A stretch of 64,000 nucleotides of DNA. Source: Glandiceps talaboti (lineage: Eukaryota; Hemichordata; Enteropneusta; Spengelidae). Of the stretch, positions 1 to 12,845 are shown piece after piece. The DNA lies in assembly GCF_964340395.1 (NCBI RefSeq), contig NC_135568.1, positions 9,596,776 to 9,660,775 on the forward strand. The letters run 5' to 3'. The position numbers and the translations under genes were made by a program. The notes under the pieces were generated by a model. That model saw only the letters and a program-made list of their open reading frames with translations. It made no database searches and was not told where the DNA came from. The stretch's first letter is position 1; each line of letters begins with the position of its first letter.

Positions 1-561
1 AACAATTAAGAATTTATGAATGAAGACTTACAATAACACCAGTGTATGACGATCAATTATTATACTAATCTAAGGTATTCATTGTGAAAACATGCTCTGC
101 GAAGTATGATCCTTTACCAAGTACATTAATTTTGTACATGAAAACTCACTCAAAGTTCTCCGACGCTTCATTTAATCACTAAATGGTTCTTTGATAAGTA
201 GTTTGGGGTACTGTCTGTTGCTATCATTCTAGAGCTTATGTTTCATTGTCTCTGATACGAACTGGAACCATATGTCAATGATTTAATGATCTCTAATGGT
301 CGTAGGTTGTCAGTGTCACTGTATATACTTCCTTATAATCTGTACTATCTATAAGCCTGTCATATTAAACAATATTTCACATTACTGCTCACTCTTCTGG
401 GACCAATTTTATAAAACAAAAACAACCACATTTGGAATTACATGGTGCTGCTTACGGGTGAACATTTAAAGAGGCGGTAATGACCTTCACCTCATTGTTT
501 AGGTTTCGAATATGTCGACTTGATATTAGTACTGAAATGTTTTTCTTCGGGAATGTAGTAC

Positions 562-823
562 GTGCATATTCAATCTGATTAAAATCCGATGTAGATGTCG
601 GCTAAGCGTTCATTGTTATTTTACCTCGGTACTTTTGCTTGAACTGACCTTCGTGATATATGTTTACGTTTTCGTCCTGATCGCCCTCTCTAGAGGCGGC
701 AATCAAGACCAACAAGTAAACATGTATCACGACGGTCAATCCAAGCAAAATAACGAAGGTAAAATGGCAATGAACGCTTAGCCGACATCTACATCTGATT
801 TTAATCCGATTTGTGCATATTCA
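562..823. mobile_element. Foldback/MITE with 11-bp target-site duplication (Mutator-like)
   Basis: A near-continuous palindrome centred near 690. Each arm is about 115-120 bases and they match at roughly 85% by eye. Outer arms share ATCTGATTAAAATC, GATGTAGATGTCGGCTAAGC and GTTCATTG. The exact 11-bp direct repeat GTGCATATTCA flanks it (562-572 and 813-823). Long terminal inverted repeats with 9-11-bp duplications are typical of Mutator-like elements. No transposase is present, so it is non-autonomous. Confidence 0.8.
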
Positions 824-1180
824 GCTTCTGTATCTTTCCTCATTAGTTGAAAACGCAATAACAATTTCAATCCAGTTGTCAGCCAATTAATTTCGCTGAT
901 GATTTCGTTGAACCTTGGTTGGAATCATTTTGATCAGTGGCTAGTATATTGCCTTACCATTTAAGTCAATTACTTTAACGATTTTTCTGATTAACCTGGG
1001 TGAGTTTCGAATAAGGTCGACAGTTTCTTCGGCCGTGAGAACATTTCTGAAAAGATAAGAATAAGTTAGTAATGTATCGATTCAGATCTTATTGAGATTT
1101 CTGAATTAGTTATAGTGAAAGAGTATTAGGTATAAAAAGACGTTAACATTGTGTAATAACAAGGCATTGGTAATGAATTC

Positions 1181-1221
<41 letters not shown>

Positions 1222-1263
1222 AAGTTCTTGCGCCAATTATGTAACTCGGCACTCTGACAGCTT

Positions 1264-1318
<55 letters not shown>

Positions 1319-2131
1319 TTGTTACTACTACTACTACTACTACTAACAAATAATAATAATACCCCCCCCCCAACTGTGTTTACTAACATCTTCTCTACTA
1401 CAGTGCTGGTAATACAGTTCCTGTGAGTAGTAATTATTATCAAACACTGTGTAAAGGAAATATCTTTGAACAATTTGCCTCCATTTAGCTTTCAAGTGTA
1501 TCGTGACCTTCGATGTTATCAAATTAATTTGACTTAAGTTTTTGTTCTGGTGTCAAGGGAATTTGTGTTATTTTTTTTTGAGTTTCATTATACTTGACTT
1601 CTTTATCCACACTCCATGTCTTAAATCACCCAGGTTGATTGCTTGTATATCAGGGGTCTTATAGATATAATCCTAAAAGGTATGTCGAGATGAGTTACAC
1701 AGAACGCACTCTATATCTTGAAATATCGATTCTTTTGATCAGTATCATAAAAAGTAAGCTCCACATTATTTTTACACTCCTCCTGCCTATGAAAAATATT
1801 TAGAGATTATGCTTTCAGAAGATAACAATACAAAGATTAGCGGCCTTTTTGTTTCATGCATTTTCTTTGAGAAAAGAGGCAGAAAATATCGCTTTAACCA
1901 TGACATATTATCTGTTGTATGCAAGAACTTCTCAGATTTTGTTTTGGGCCTATGGCCATGTCTACACAATAAATGACCTATATATAGTATTAATAAACAG
2001 AACGAACTCTAGCTGTGAATCCAAGCATTTTATTTACACTCTTCAAGTCTATGAAAAAACGAGTAAAACAATTTCCTAATTTTACCTTACAATGTAGTTT
2101 TGGAATATGTATCTTTTATCAATAGCGTAAT
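824..2131. other. No gene seen
   Basis: AT-rich unique-looking DNA around the 1183-1371 microsatellites. Two short frames at 1787-2079 lie on opposite strands over each other and lack splice or signal features. Positions 1-561 are also empty. Confidence 0.6.
1183..1371. repeat. Microsatellite cluster (GT)n, (CAA)n, (CTA)n, poly-C
   Basis: (TG)19 at 1183-1220, interrupted (CAA)n at 1264-1319, (CTA)n at 1324-1345 and a C10 run at 1362-1371. The polyglutamine/polyleucine frame across it is an artefact. Confidence 0.95.
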
Positions 2132-2607
2132 GGTTCACGCAATCTAATTAAAACATGTTGTGGTTAAAGCGGCTAGATGTCTTTATTTACCTCTACTTCC
2201 ATCGTTTTGTCTCGTTTATTTTGGTTCGGGGTGACTGCAGCCTTCCCACATCTGACCCTGTGTAATAGAAACTCTCCTTTGAATCTCGCGCTTTTGAGCA
2301 GCCAATCAGGATGAGCGTTACGTTGGCATGTGCGCACACTGGAGGAATTGAAAGAAAAGGAAACGTACGCACGGAGGATTGCGTTAACTACAAGACGTCT
2401 CTCCCAACGATTTTGAAAGAAGTGTGCTGATTGGTTGAAGAAACTTTGTAAGATCTTTGATTTTCAAACGAGATGTTCTATTACACAGGGTCAGATGTGA
2501 TGGGTAGGCGTCGATCACCTAGAGCAAAACAAAAGTCACAAAACGATGGAAATAGAGGTAAGTAAAGACATCTGGCCGCTTTCACCACACCAGATTGAGG
2601 TTCACGC
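2132..2607. mobile_element. Palindromic MITE with 9-bp target-site duplication (Mutator-like)
   Basis: The element proper is 2141-2598. Arms share GCGGC(T/C)AGATGTCTTTA, CATCGTTTTGT, ACATCTGACCCTGTGTAATA and an inner CCAATCAG block, so the palindrome covers nearly the whole element. The exact direct repeat GGTTCACGC flanks it (2132-2140 and 2599-2607). There is no coding capacity. The left flank (TTTTATCAAT...GTAATGGTT) recurs near 60249, so it probably landed in an older repeat. Confidence 0.78.
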
Positions 2608-3344
2608 TATTTTTTAAAAACACATTCCATTCAACAAGACGTGTCGATTTTAAGGGGTGAAACACATTTTACAAATCGTCCTTATTACTTTTATAAGCAG
2701 CTATCGACAACTATACACATTTAGAAAGACACAGTTATAAAGAAAAAAACAGAGAATTTGTAGTATACTATCTTCTTTGAAAGGATAATGTCATGAGTTG
2801 CTCATGTCCGTTGACAGAGAAAACGTGACACAAGATTGAGGGCGCGCTCTAACGTGATAACTATAATTCCGTTCACTTTCCGAGGTGTCCAGATTTATAC
2901 TAAAAAATATGTTAGATCACAAACCCATATTAGTCGTTAGTGCTTCAAAAAAAGCATAAAAGTATTACATCTACTATTACATCTACTAGAGTGACTACAG
3001 AATTTCAATTAGGCAGCATGTTTTTTTTACATCTCACACAATGTTCTTTGGTACGAATTGCAAACAAAATACAGGCACTGATATCGAGAACGCACATGAA
3101 ATGTAACATTTATCTATCTGTGTGAAAACAAATTATCAGTTTGTGTTTGAATCTTCTCTGTTCAAAGTGAAATAAAATGTATCATTCTATACGGTTGTGC
3201 GCTATTAATGTTTTTATTTTGTTTTATGTAAATTGTAACAAAATAAAGTTAAATGCGAGACATAAAACAATTGAAACTCTATAGTCAGTCACTCTGGTTT
3301 GGTAGTATTTAAAAAAAAAAAGATTTAAAAAAATATATACTAAC
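2608..3344. other. Probable intron or 3' flank of the orexin-type gene
   Basis: On the minus strand this follows the GTTAGT donor. A minus-strand AATAAA at about 3211-3216 lies just after the stop of the read-through frame at 3224, so an unspliced transcript could end there. No further exon was recognised. Confidence 0.35.
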
Positions 3345-3589
3345 TTGCTGTCGGAAAGTGATCTTTCATAGGAGTTTATCTCTTGTGTCTTTGATATTGG
3401 TACATAACTTCTTTTACCCGCTGTTAGGATATTTTTGGTAGGATTATCACAGATGAGACTTTGAAATGGACACCGACATCCTTTAGGTATTCGACATCCA
3501 ACGCCTTGACAGCATGGCGGTTGCGCTGAGATATTGCTCCAAAGAACAGCTACTAACACTGTTAAAAAGATGAGTACAGGAGTACGCAT
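3345..3589 (-). CDS. Orexin/hypocretin-type neuropeptide precursor, partial (one exon)
   Basis: Encodes a secreted prepropeptide. Residues 1-22 form a signal peptide (Arg-2, a long Leu/Val core, cleavage after SNISA). The predicted mature peptide is residues 23-57. It starts with Gln (can cyclise to pyroglutamate), has six cysteines at 26, 27, 32, 38, 40 and 47, and ends NILTA followed by Gly-58 (amide donor) and Lys-Arg 59-60 (prohormone convertase site). A spacer of about 21 residues follows. Family knowledge: vertebrate orexin-A also follows the signal peptide directly, begins with pyroglutamate, has CC-x4-C spacing and ends in ILTL-amide before a GKR site. On the minus strand a pyrimidine-rich acceptor ending ctgcag lies 7 bases before the ATG, and a GTTAGT donor follows the last coding base (phase 2). 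The reading frame continues past the donor to 3224, but that part is AT-rich and hydrophobic, so probably intron. The remaining exons were not found. The orexin call rests on motif layout, not a search. Confidence 0.66.
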
Positions 3590-3604
3590 TCTATTTCTGC
3601 AGAA
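3590..3604 (-). other. Splice acceptor and short 5' leader of the orexin-type exon
   Basis: Read on the minus strand, a pyrimidine-rich run ends in ctgcag and is followed by aaataga and then the ATG. This implies at least one upstream untranslated exon at higher coordinates, perhaps beyond the (TA)n array at 3715-3826. No such exon could be identified. Confidence 0.5.
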
Positions 3605-3709
3605 CGAAGAAGATCATAGAAAAAATATGTTTACTCAATAGTCAAGCTAATTCCTAATGTTCTGTGCGATAAAAACAACAAATTTGAAAGGACAGAGTGA
3701 GCTAGATGA

Positions 3710-5905
<2,196 letters not shown>

Positions 5906-6110
5906 GCAACTTAAAGTGACCCCATGGATAAGAAATTGTGATATATTTTGTATTTTTAATTAATTAAACTATTTTACTATGTTTTACTACTTGAAAAAAT
6001 GATATGATATAGCATAGACCAAGCCCTTGTTTATAACTCAATAATATTGCAACATAAGCAATGCTATATATATATTTTTAAACTTGTCTTTTGAAATAAA
6101 ATAAAGCTTG
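5906..6110. mobile_element. Truncated copy of the TTAAAG MITE family
   Basis: Begins TTAAAGTGACC. It aligns by eye with the element at 20661: shared ACTACTTGAAAAA, a TAGACCAAG block and CAACA...GCAATA. Only the left half is recognisable. Confidence 0.45.
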
Positions 6111-7679
6111 ACCTGACATTTCAAACGCTTCACCACAGGCTGTGTGTACACGAGGTGTATCATTTTCACCCTTGAACGTACGTTTCTCTTCGAAGTGCGA
6201 TATCAAATGTTTGATATTCCTTCAAGTTTTAATTCCTGTGATGTTCTTTACGAAATGAATTGCACAAGTAGTGGCCTAGGATTGAAATTAATGAACACGC
6301 ATACACGTTCCCATGACAACGTAAAGCGCAGTATTTGTCTTTCTCATTTCAAATTAATCGGGGTTTTCTAGTATGGTCGTATTTATACAGGAAATGCCCT
6401 GATGGGTATTTTTCATAACAAAACCGGTTGATTGCGAATCGGAGACTGAATTTCGTCAGAATATCATCCATGTGTCGTTGATAGCAAACTTTGTTCAATA
6501 TTATGACCACATCACAGTTGAAAAAGAAATGTCTCTATGTCATGTTGATATTGTTGGGTATATGTGTAGAATATCAGAGAGAAAAATAAGAAACTTTATT
6601 TTATTTTATTTTAAAAATCGAATTACACTCTTACCTTTCCTATCTTTTTCTTTTACATATATCAAACACTCTATTTCATGGAGTTTGTGTCCATGCACAA
6701 GCCAAGTTATTGCATTAGAACAGAAGATATGGATTTTATACTAAATTTCGTTCTGCGTCACCCGATGTTACATAATTTATACCTGAGGAGGTATAGTTAT
6801 ATTATTTCCCAGTATTTTCCTTCATTCAGCCGGTAAATACTCGTTTGTCACTACTCGTCTAGCGACTGGTAGTGACAAGTCCCCCTCAGGGCACTCGTAT
6901 TTGAATTTGAAAAACAACGGAGAATAATACCTAATCATAGCATAGGAGTTGATTACTATCAATGCAATCTCAATAATTGTGATCTATTATTGTACTCGCT
7001 GTTAGATGAAGTACACATAGAAGCTCTAAATAGGTAACAACGCCAAGGATTCGACACGCATGCGCGTATTATCTTAATATAGCGTTGACAAAAGATTTCT
7101 CGTATTTTCTTTAGATTGTCCATTACTGGGGAAGAGTTTGTTGACCTTATAGTCGTAATATATATTGGAAAATTTCGTTTTGTGATTTCTTAAATAATAT
7201 GACAACTGTACTTAGCTTTTTGTTATTGCTAAAATAAAGAAATGTGAAACAACATGTACCGCAAGTGATTTGTAAATAAGCTGGGTGAAACTGAAAAAGA
7301 AATGTAATCACTGCGTCACGTCTAGTCGCATGCATATGGTGCTTTACCATATATTGGAACATCACTATTCATACATGGATTGCTTGTGTTTACTTGCTAT
7401 TAAATGTAATTATATGTGTTTATTAAGTTTGTTTACAAATCTCATCGGATACGTACATAGTTCCCTGTAATTAACGCGTTACAAACATGAAATATTCTCC
7501 TGGAAAGAATAACGTACTTTGAAAATGTTGTTTCACGTTATTCCTTCTACATAGAAATGATGGTGTACTCTTAAAAAGCCAAAATGAATACCCATTTCCA
7601 TTCATATTACCACTTTAGGCTAAATATTTCGAATGTCACTATAAAAATGACGTTAGTTTATAAACATTGCTTTCCCCAC
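6111..7679. other. No gene seen
   Basis: Frames at 6144-6744 lack coding character. A short inverted repeat TTGTCACTAC...GTAGTGACAA lies at about 6846-6880, perhaps the end of an old element. Confidence 0.5.
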
Positions 7680-7993
7680 ACTGTGCTCAAAGCGCTTTAC
7701 AATTATTACCCCCTATGCATGGACCTAGCGCAACGGCTCTTTTAAAACGTCTTAACTCTCTGAGGACCACACAATCCATTGCAGCCTCTATTAGCGCAGA
7801 GATTTATGCATTCTCGTTGTAACGTCTATCAGGTCCATAACTGTACAGCTAATTTACCGGGGCGGTGCAATCATGGCTCAAATCTTGCCCTAAGACTTCA
7901 TCCACTTACTGAGTCAAACGGCAACAACAGTAAGGCTCGAACCTTTCAGCCTGCAGAATCCTTGCCAGCCATCCAAAAATTCGACCATCATGA
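7680..7993 (-). mobile_element. tRNA-derived SINE, reverse orientation
   Basis: Read on the minus strand, a tRNA-like head (GATGGTCGAATTTTTGGATG, degraded A box) is followed by the perfect B box GGTTCGAGCC (7934-7943). A body richer in G+C than its surroundings follows, then a tail ending TAATTGTAAAGCGCTTTGAG. A GTAAAGCGCTTTG tail occurs in L2-type LINEs and the SINEs they mobilise, so L2 mobilisation is likely. The 77-codon plus-strand frame across it is incidental. Divergence of the A box suggests an old copy. Confidence 0.7.
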
Positions 7994-9086
7994 TTCCTCA
8001 ATGGTAAGCTAAAGTAATCAGCACATACTCAGATTATGACTCTAGGAATATGCTATGAAAACAGATATCACTCCCACGTTAAACAAACGTAAGGCGAGGA
8101 AATATTTTGACTCTACATGAACAAAATGTTCAGCGAATATTTAGATCGCTACAATATATTCATAAAGACCAGAAAACAGTTCTCTTGAAAGATAATTACA
8201 CACATAAGTACACCGTTGAACAAACATATCGGGATGCTGTATATACATTTAGAAACAATTGAAAGAAGATGTGGATTGATAGTCGCCATCTTTAATTAGC
8301 ACCACTCCGCGTTGAGGAAAACGTGATCTATAATCTTATACCAATGTGTACTCAGAGATTAAGCGAACACAAATAGCCCGAACCATCAACTTTCTTTTTC
8401 AGATCCTGGACGCACCAAGAGACTTGGTAAATAAGCAAATGTGTGAACTCCCCTTAGTAAATCCGTTCTGACGCCAATACGCAGAGACGGATTAAAAGAG
8501 ACGAAAAGAACTCTGTTTGTACACCGTTACAAGATTTTTGTGACAGGGGAGTCAAGCAATATAACTGTGACCTGAGTGTACGAGATTAAACTCATCCTCT
8601 TGCATCTAAAGCTTGCAGTATTTATTCCAAATTAGTGTATGCTAACAATCTTATATATAAGATATACCTATATATATATATTCAACTGTGCAACCCCTAT
8701 AGGAAGTAATAGTAAATTCTAGTATGTTTTGAGTAAAACACTTTTGGAGTGTTTTATTTCGTAAGTGAGCAATGGCTTCAGCTATTGAATATAGCGATGT
8801 AGGTTATACAGTCCTTTTCAAATTGTCGTTCATCGGCTCTGTTTGAAACCAATATAAGAAGCTACATGTTCTACACTAAGATAACATAACATATGTAGGT
8901 TATGCTGTTGCTACACTAGCTGCAACTGGAGTATCATTTTTCGACGAGACAACCAGCAATATATACAATGAAACATTTTAAAGTAGATATAATTAGACAT
9001 TTTACTTGGTAATTGGATGTCAATTAAAACCAAAAGCAGTACAATAACAGGTTGATGTCACAATCGCGTTTGGAAGCTGATGTTAG
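7994..9086. other. No gene confirmed; one micro-exon-like site
   Basis: At 8387-8437 a strong acceptor (caactttctttttcag) is followed by about 28 bases (starting ATCCTGGACGCACC) and GTAAAT. It may be a micro-exon. Nothing else supports it. Confidence 0.25.
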
Positions 9087-9262
9087 GGTACGGACCCAAA
9101 AGTATATTTGCGACGTAGCAGTGTATATTACAGAGTGAAATACCGGTAGATCCAATCAAATTTCACCATATAATATGCACTGCTACACACATATATTTAA
9201 CCTCAGGTGAATCAATACTGTTTAGGGTGTGTGAAATTACGGGTACGTCCTTACAGCTAACA
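9087..9262. mobile_element. Diverged foldback element
   Basis: Inverted arms share GTAGCAGTG(T/C)ATATTA and GTGAAAT. The block with GGTACGGACCCAAA, CACATATATTTA and CAGG(T/G)...TCAATACT is repeated at 21256-21410. No target duplication is evident. Confidence 0.5.
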
Positions 9263-9359
9263 AAACAGTTTCAAAAAATGTCCCAGCTGCAGCTAGTGCA
9301 GATTTAAGAATGTCGACAGTTCAGTAAATGTCGTTATTGAAAATAATTAATTTATTGGC

Positions 9360-9374
9360 GGGGGGGGGGGGGGG
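9360..9374. repeat. G15 homopolymer
   Basis: One of several long G runs; others are at 13252-13261, 27947-27958, 28173-28187, 37005-37016 and 51296-51307. Confidence 0.95.
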
Positions 9375-11679
9375 TTCAAATTGTTTGAAACAGCTTCTCT
9401 GCAGCATATATCACAATACATGAATTAAACTAATTTATGGTGGATTATCTGAGCTAAAATTTAGGAGCGCTGGGTTCGTCTCAACACAAGTTAATTTTCG
9501 TATCCACGTTGTATCTTGCTGTAATTTTAAATGGTGACTAAAACTTGCTAAATATTACATCAGATTTCCAAAGTTGTGTAATTGGAAAACTTATTATCAA
9601 TTTTATTATCAAAATAGCATTAGTAATATTGAATTCTTGCAATATTGAATTTAGCAGGTCGAAGGCTTTGTAATATTTGAACAGATTTTTTATTTTTTAC
9701 AAAAACAAATCAATTCATCTTCAAAAATACGTCTTGCCGATTGGTACTTTCTTATTCCGTTTCAATCACCTGAAGTATTGTTGTCAAAATCACTACAAAG
9801 TAGACATACTTAACAACTCGAGTGACTAAAAATTTCATTTTCAGGTAAACACTTGTGGTAAAGTGTACCCAAGCCAATGGCTTTCTGTTGAAGGTAATCC
9901 TATGTACACGGAAAGCACGAAGAGATGATTCAGTGATTGATTGATGGATTAGCTGTAGTATACGGCATCATCAGGTAGTGATAAAGATGTCTTGAAACGA
10001 TGGGCAAACACAGACTCGTTTTTCTATCATGTCATATATGGTACTGAACTACTTTGAACACAGATGCATTGTAAGACAGCAATAACAATATTGGCGTGGA
10101 GTTTCACTTAGGAGACACAATGAATTCTACATGAAGATAATTAACGACTTATAACACCAAGCTAAGAACAGAAGCACTTCACGTACAACATGCTTCACTG
10201 CCTAAACACATCGATAAACGATAAAAGCATTCTTTTATAGTGCAGGAGAAACAGACCTACTGACATGATTAGGCATATAACAAAGATTTTTATTCTTCCT
10301 GTTTACTTTCGTATTGATAAACATGTCTTTTCCATGATGGCATTTTCTTTGCGCCAAAATCATAATTCTCTGTCGCGCCTCTATTATAATCGCTTATTTT
10401 GTGTAATGTTGTCAGCTTTTATATAGAAAAATAGTGTGTTTTGTCAGTGAAACTTCACATCAACTCCTTTTCAGCTGTATGAACGACCTTTCTATGTTGC
10501 CATTATGATTCAGAAGGAAGTATAAAGTACATATACACAAATATTTTCATTCGTACGAGTGGCAACGATAGTAACCCCACCCCACCCTCACCCCCGCCAG
10601 TAGCAACATCTTTCAATTGACTTTCAATCCACGTGTCGAACCAAATGTGCTAATAAGGCTCTGTTGTTTCTTAGACGAATGTTACAGGTTCTTCATACAC
10701 AGTTCATAGAGTGTCATTCATAATATGTGTCAGCAGGAATATTTTTAATTTTACCTCATTACAACGCAACTTGTTGTTCAGATTTGGTGAACGGCTACAC
10801 GAGAGCCACAATGAAATAATTAAGACGTGTATTCTCTCCGAGAATTATTTTTACTCCAGTTTCTGGAAAAACTACCGACTTGTATTGTATAATTAGTTTT
10901 TTTCTATAGTATTTTTATTTTTTTGTGGTTGTATGGGACTTTTTTAATGGCCTGAAATAAAGAATATATAATAATTTCACCCATTCGACCACATTAAATT
11001 AATAAACGGTTAACATAGATAGAATCATCGACAATAAATCATACATTCGATACTGGTTAAGTAAGTTACAACGGTTATTAAATAGTCACAGTTGTCTGAT
11101 AAATCTTGGTGTTAGGATCAAACATGTTTCTGTAATGTCACGTGATGATATATAATTGCAGTTTTGGGGCAGCGGTACTCAATTATTAATATATCTCAGT
11201 AAAAGCTCCAATAAATACATAGTCATGTAATGTTTTGTCAATTAATATATTAAATATTTTGTTTTTCCATGTACAGTAAGCCGAAAGCCGTTAACATTTA
11301 AGACGAGTTTTTGTGGTGGAATACTTCTCAAACGCTAGGCTAACACACCACACTTCTTTCCTGTGTAATATAGACATATAATTTGTACGAATAATGCAAG
11401 ATACAGCGTTTAGTCCCGTTTGGTAAGAACTTCACTTTTGAGAGTTTTTTTCTGAGCAATGCGTGGTGCACTGATTGCAATGAATGAGCTTAGTGCTCCC
11501 GTGTAGTATGAGGACCATGACTAAAACATTGTAATCAGTAATTTAATGAACTTTGCTAAACCAGATTACTACGATTGATGGCTCTTGTAGTGTTTACATC
11601 ACTTGTTACTATGACAACGACGTAATTGTACGCCAGACATGTCCACTTATGGTCCGTGTAGGAGCGTAACTCTGAACCA
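9375..11679. other. No gene confirmed
   Basis: AT-rich. An acceptor-like ctccttttcag at about 10474 is followed by an open stretch reading LYERPFYVAIMIQKEV and a stop; too short to call. Confidence 0.3.
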
Positions 11680-12189
11680 TTGCACTACGGTGATGAATTG
11701 ATAGTAAGATTAACATTGAAGACCTTTACTTTATATGTAGATGAAGAGAATCTGGACATGCATGACTCACCCAATACCACTAGCGTGATATGTACACACC
11801 GGAATGTGCTCCACCAGGGTACATATGAATATATACATCGGCACTTCTTTGCCAGAGAAGCGTGCCGGATCATTAATTGTAAACGTCGTGCTGGAAAACT
11901 ATTATACCGACATAACAAACATAAAAACACGGCAGATAAGATTACGTGGGTGCCTCCTTACAGAATACACAACATGAGCTATCAATCAATCCAAATGGCA
12001 AAAGTTAAAACATCAGTTCTAAATCTATGGGGTAAGGTAAAGTGTCAGCGGTTCCGATTTGAAAATCTTGGAATTGCAGAAATATCATCTGGCATGGATT
12101 TTCTTTTAATAAACTTCATCCGCTTTGTACTGAAAACGTTTATCTTTCGTAAAGCATTCTTTGGTTTTGTCTTTTCGGCAGACGATTAA
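11680..12189 (+). other. Longest non-repetitive open frame, no recognised product
   Basis: This is 169 codons without a stop in AT-rich DNA. The frame opens at a TTG, which animals do not normally use as a start. The first in-frame ATG is at codon 27 (MHDSPNTTS). The translation is rich in His, Arg, Lys and Asn, has no signal peptide and no domain I recognise, and ends in a hydrophobic stretch before SADD. It may be a decayed transposon frame, an exon of an unknown gene, or chance. Given the window size and base composition, a frame this long is uncommon but not impossible by chance. It lies just upstream of the degenerate minisatellite at 12270. Confidence 0.15.
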
Positions 12190-12269
12190 AAGCAAAATGA
12201 CCACTCTAGGAAGGCCGGTGTGTGAGGGTTAGAATGATCATGCTATACAAAACATGTTGCAGAATACAC

Positions 12270-12845
12270 AACATTAACAAATTGGCACATCAAAGTACAG
12301 AGATGTATGTACAAGGCATAAAATACAAAGTAGAACAAGATTATCTATGCGTGCACAACGCTCAAAGTGAAAGGAACGAGGTACAGGGTAGATATTGATA
12401 TAAGCAACCAGTCGCAAAGTACAAGATAAACAAATAATGCAAGGTAAGAGGTATCGGATATACGCTATGATGTACAGGGTACGAGGCACTAAAACATACA
12501 AGGTGCAAAGTATATGTGAATGGCATAATAATCAATGTACACCGTATATGTACAAGGAGCAGGATAAATATGCAAGGTGCAGGATAAATATGCAAGGTGC
12601 AACTTACAGGGTAAAGGAGTATAAGGTGTACGCTTACTTATAATGTATAAGATACACGGTATATATACAAGGTGTGTACAGGGTACAAGGTACAACGTAT
12701 ATGGGTGTGGTGTAATGTATATGTGTAAGGCACAAGGTGTGGGGTATGGGGAACAAGGTATACGTTACTGTGTCACTTAAGGTATACTGGGCTGTATATG
12801 TGCGAGGCATATGCTAGGTACAATGTGTACGGTATACTTGCAAAG
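12270..12845. repeat. Degenerate minisatellite, GTACAAGGT-type motif
   Basis: Dozens of imperfect occurrences of (G)TACAAGGT, TACAGGGTA, TATGCAAGGTGCAGGATAAA and TATATGTA. A perfect local duplication of a 20-base unit is at about 12563-12602. Frames read from it are dominated by Tyr/Cys/Leu repeats and are not genes. Confidence 0.75.

Noticed and set aside
1184-1426. Polyglutamine/polyleucine frame
   Set aside because: Pure translation of (GT)n, (CAA)n and (CTA)n; the opposite strand is equally open.
7779-8012. 77-codon plus-strand frame with normal-looking composition
   Set aside because: Lies wholly on the antisense of a tRNA-derived SINE.
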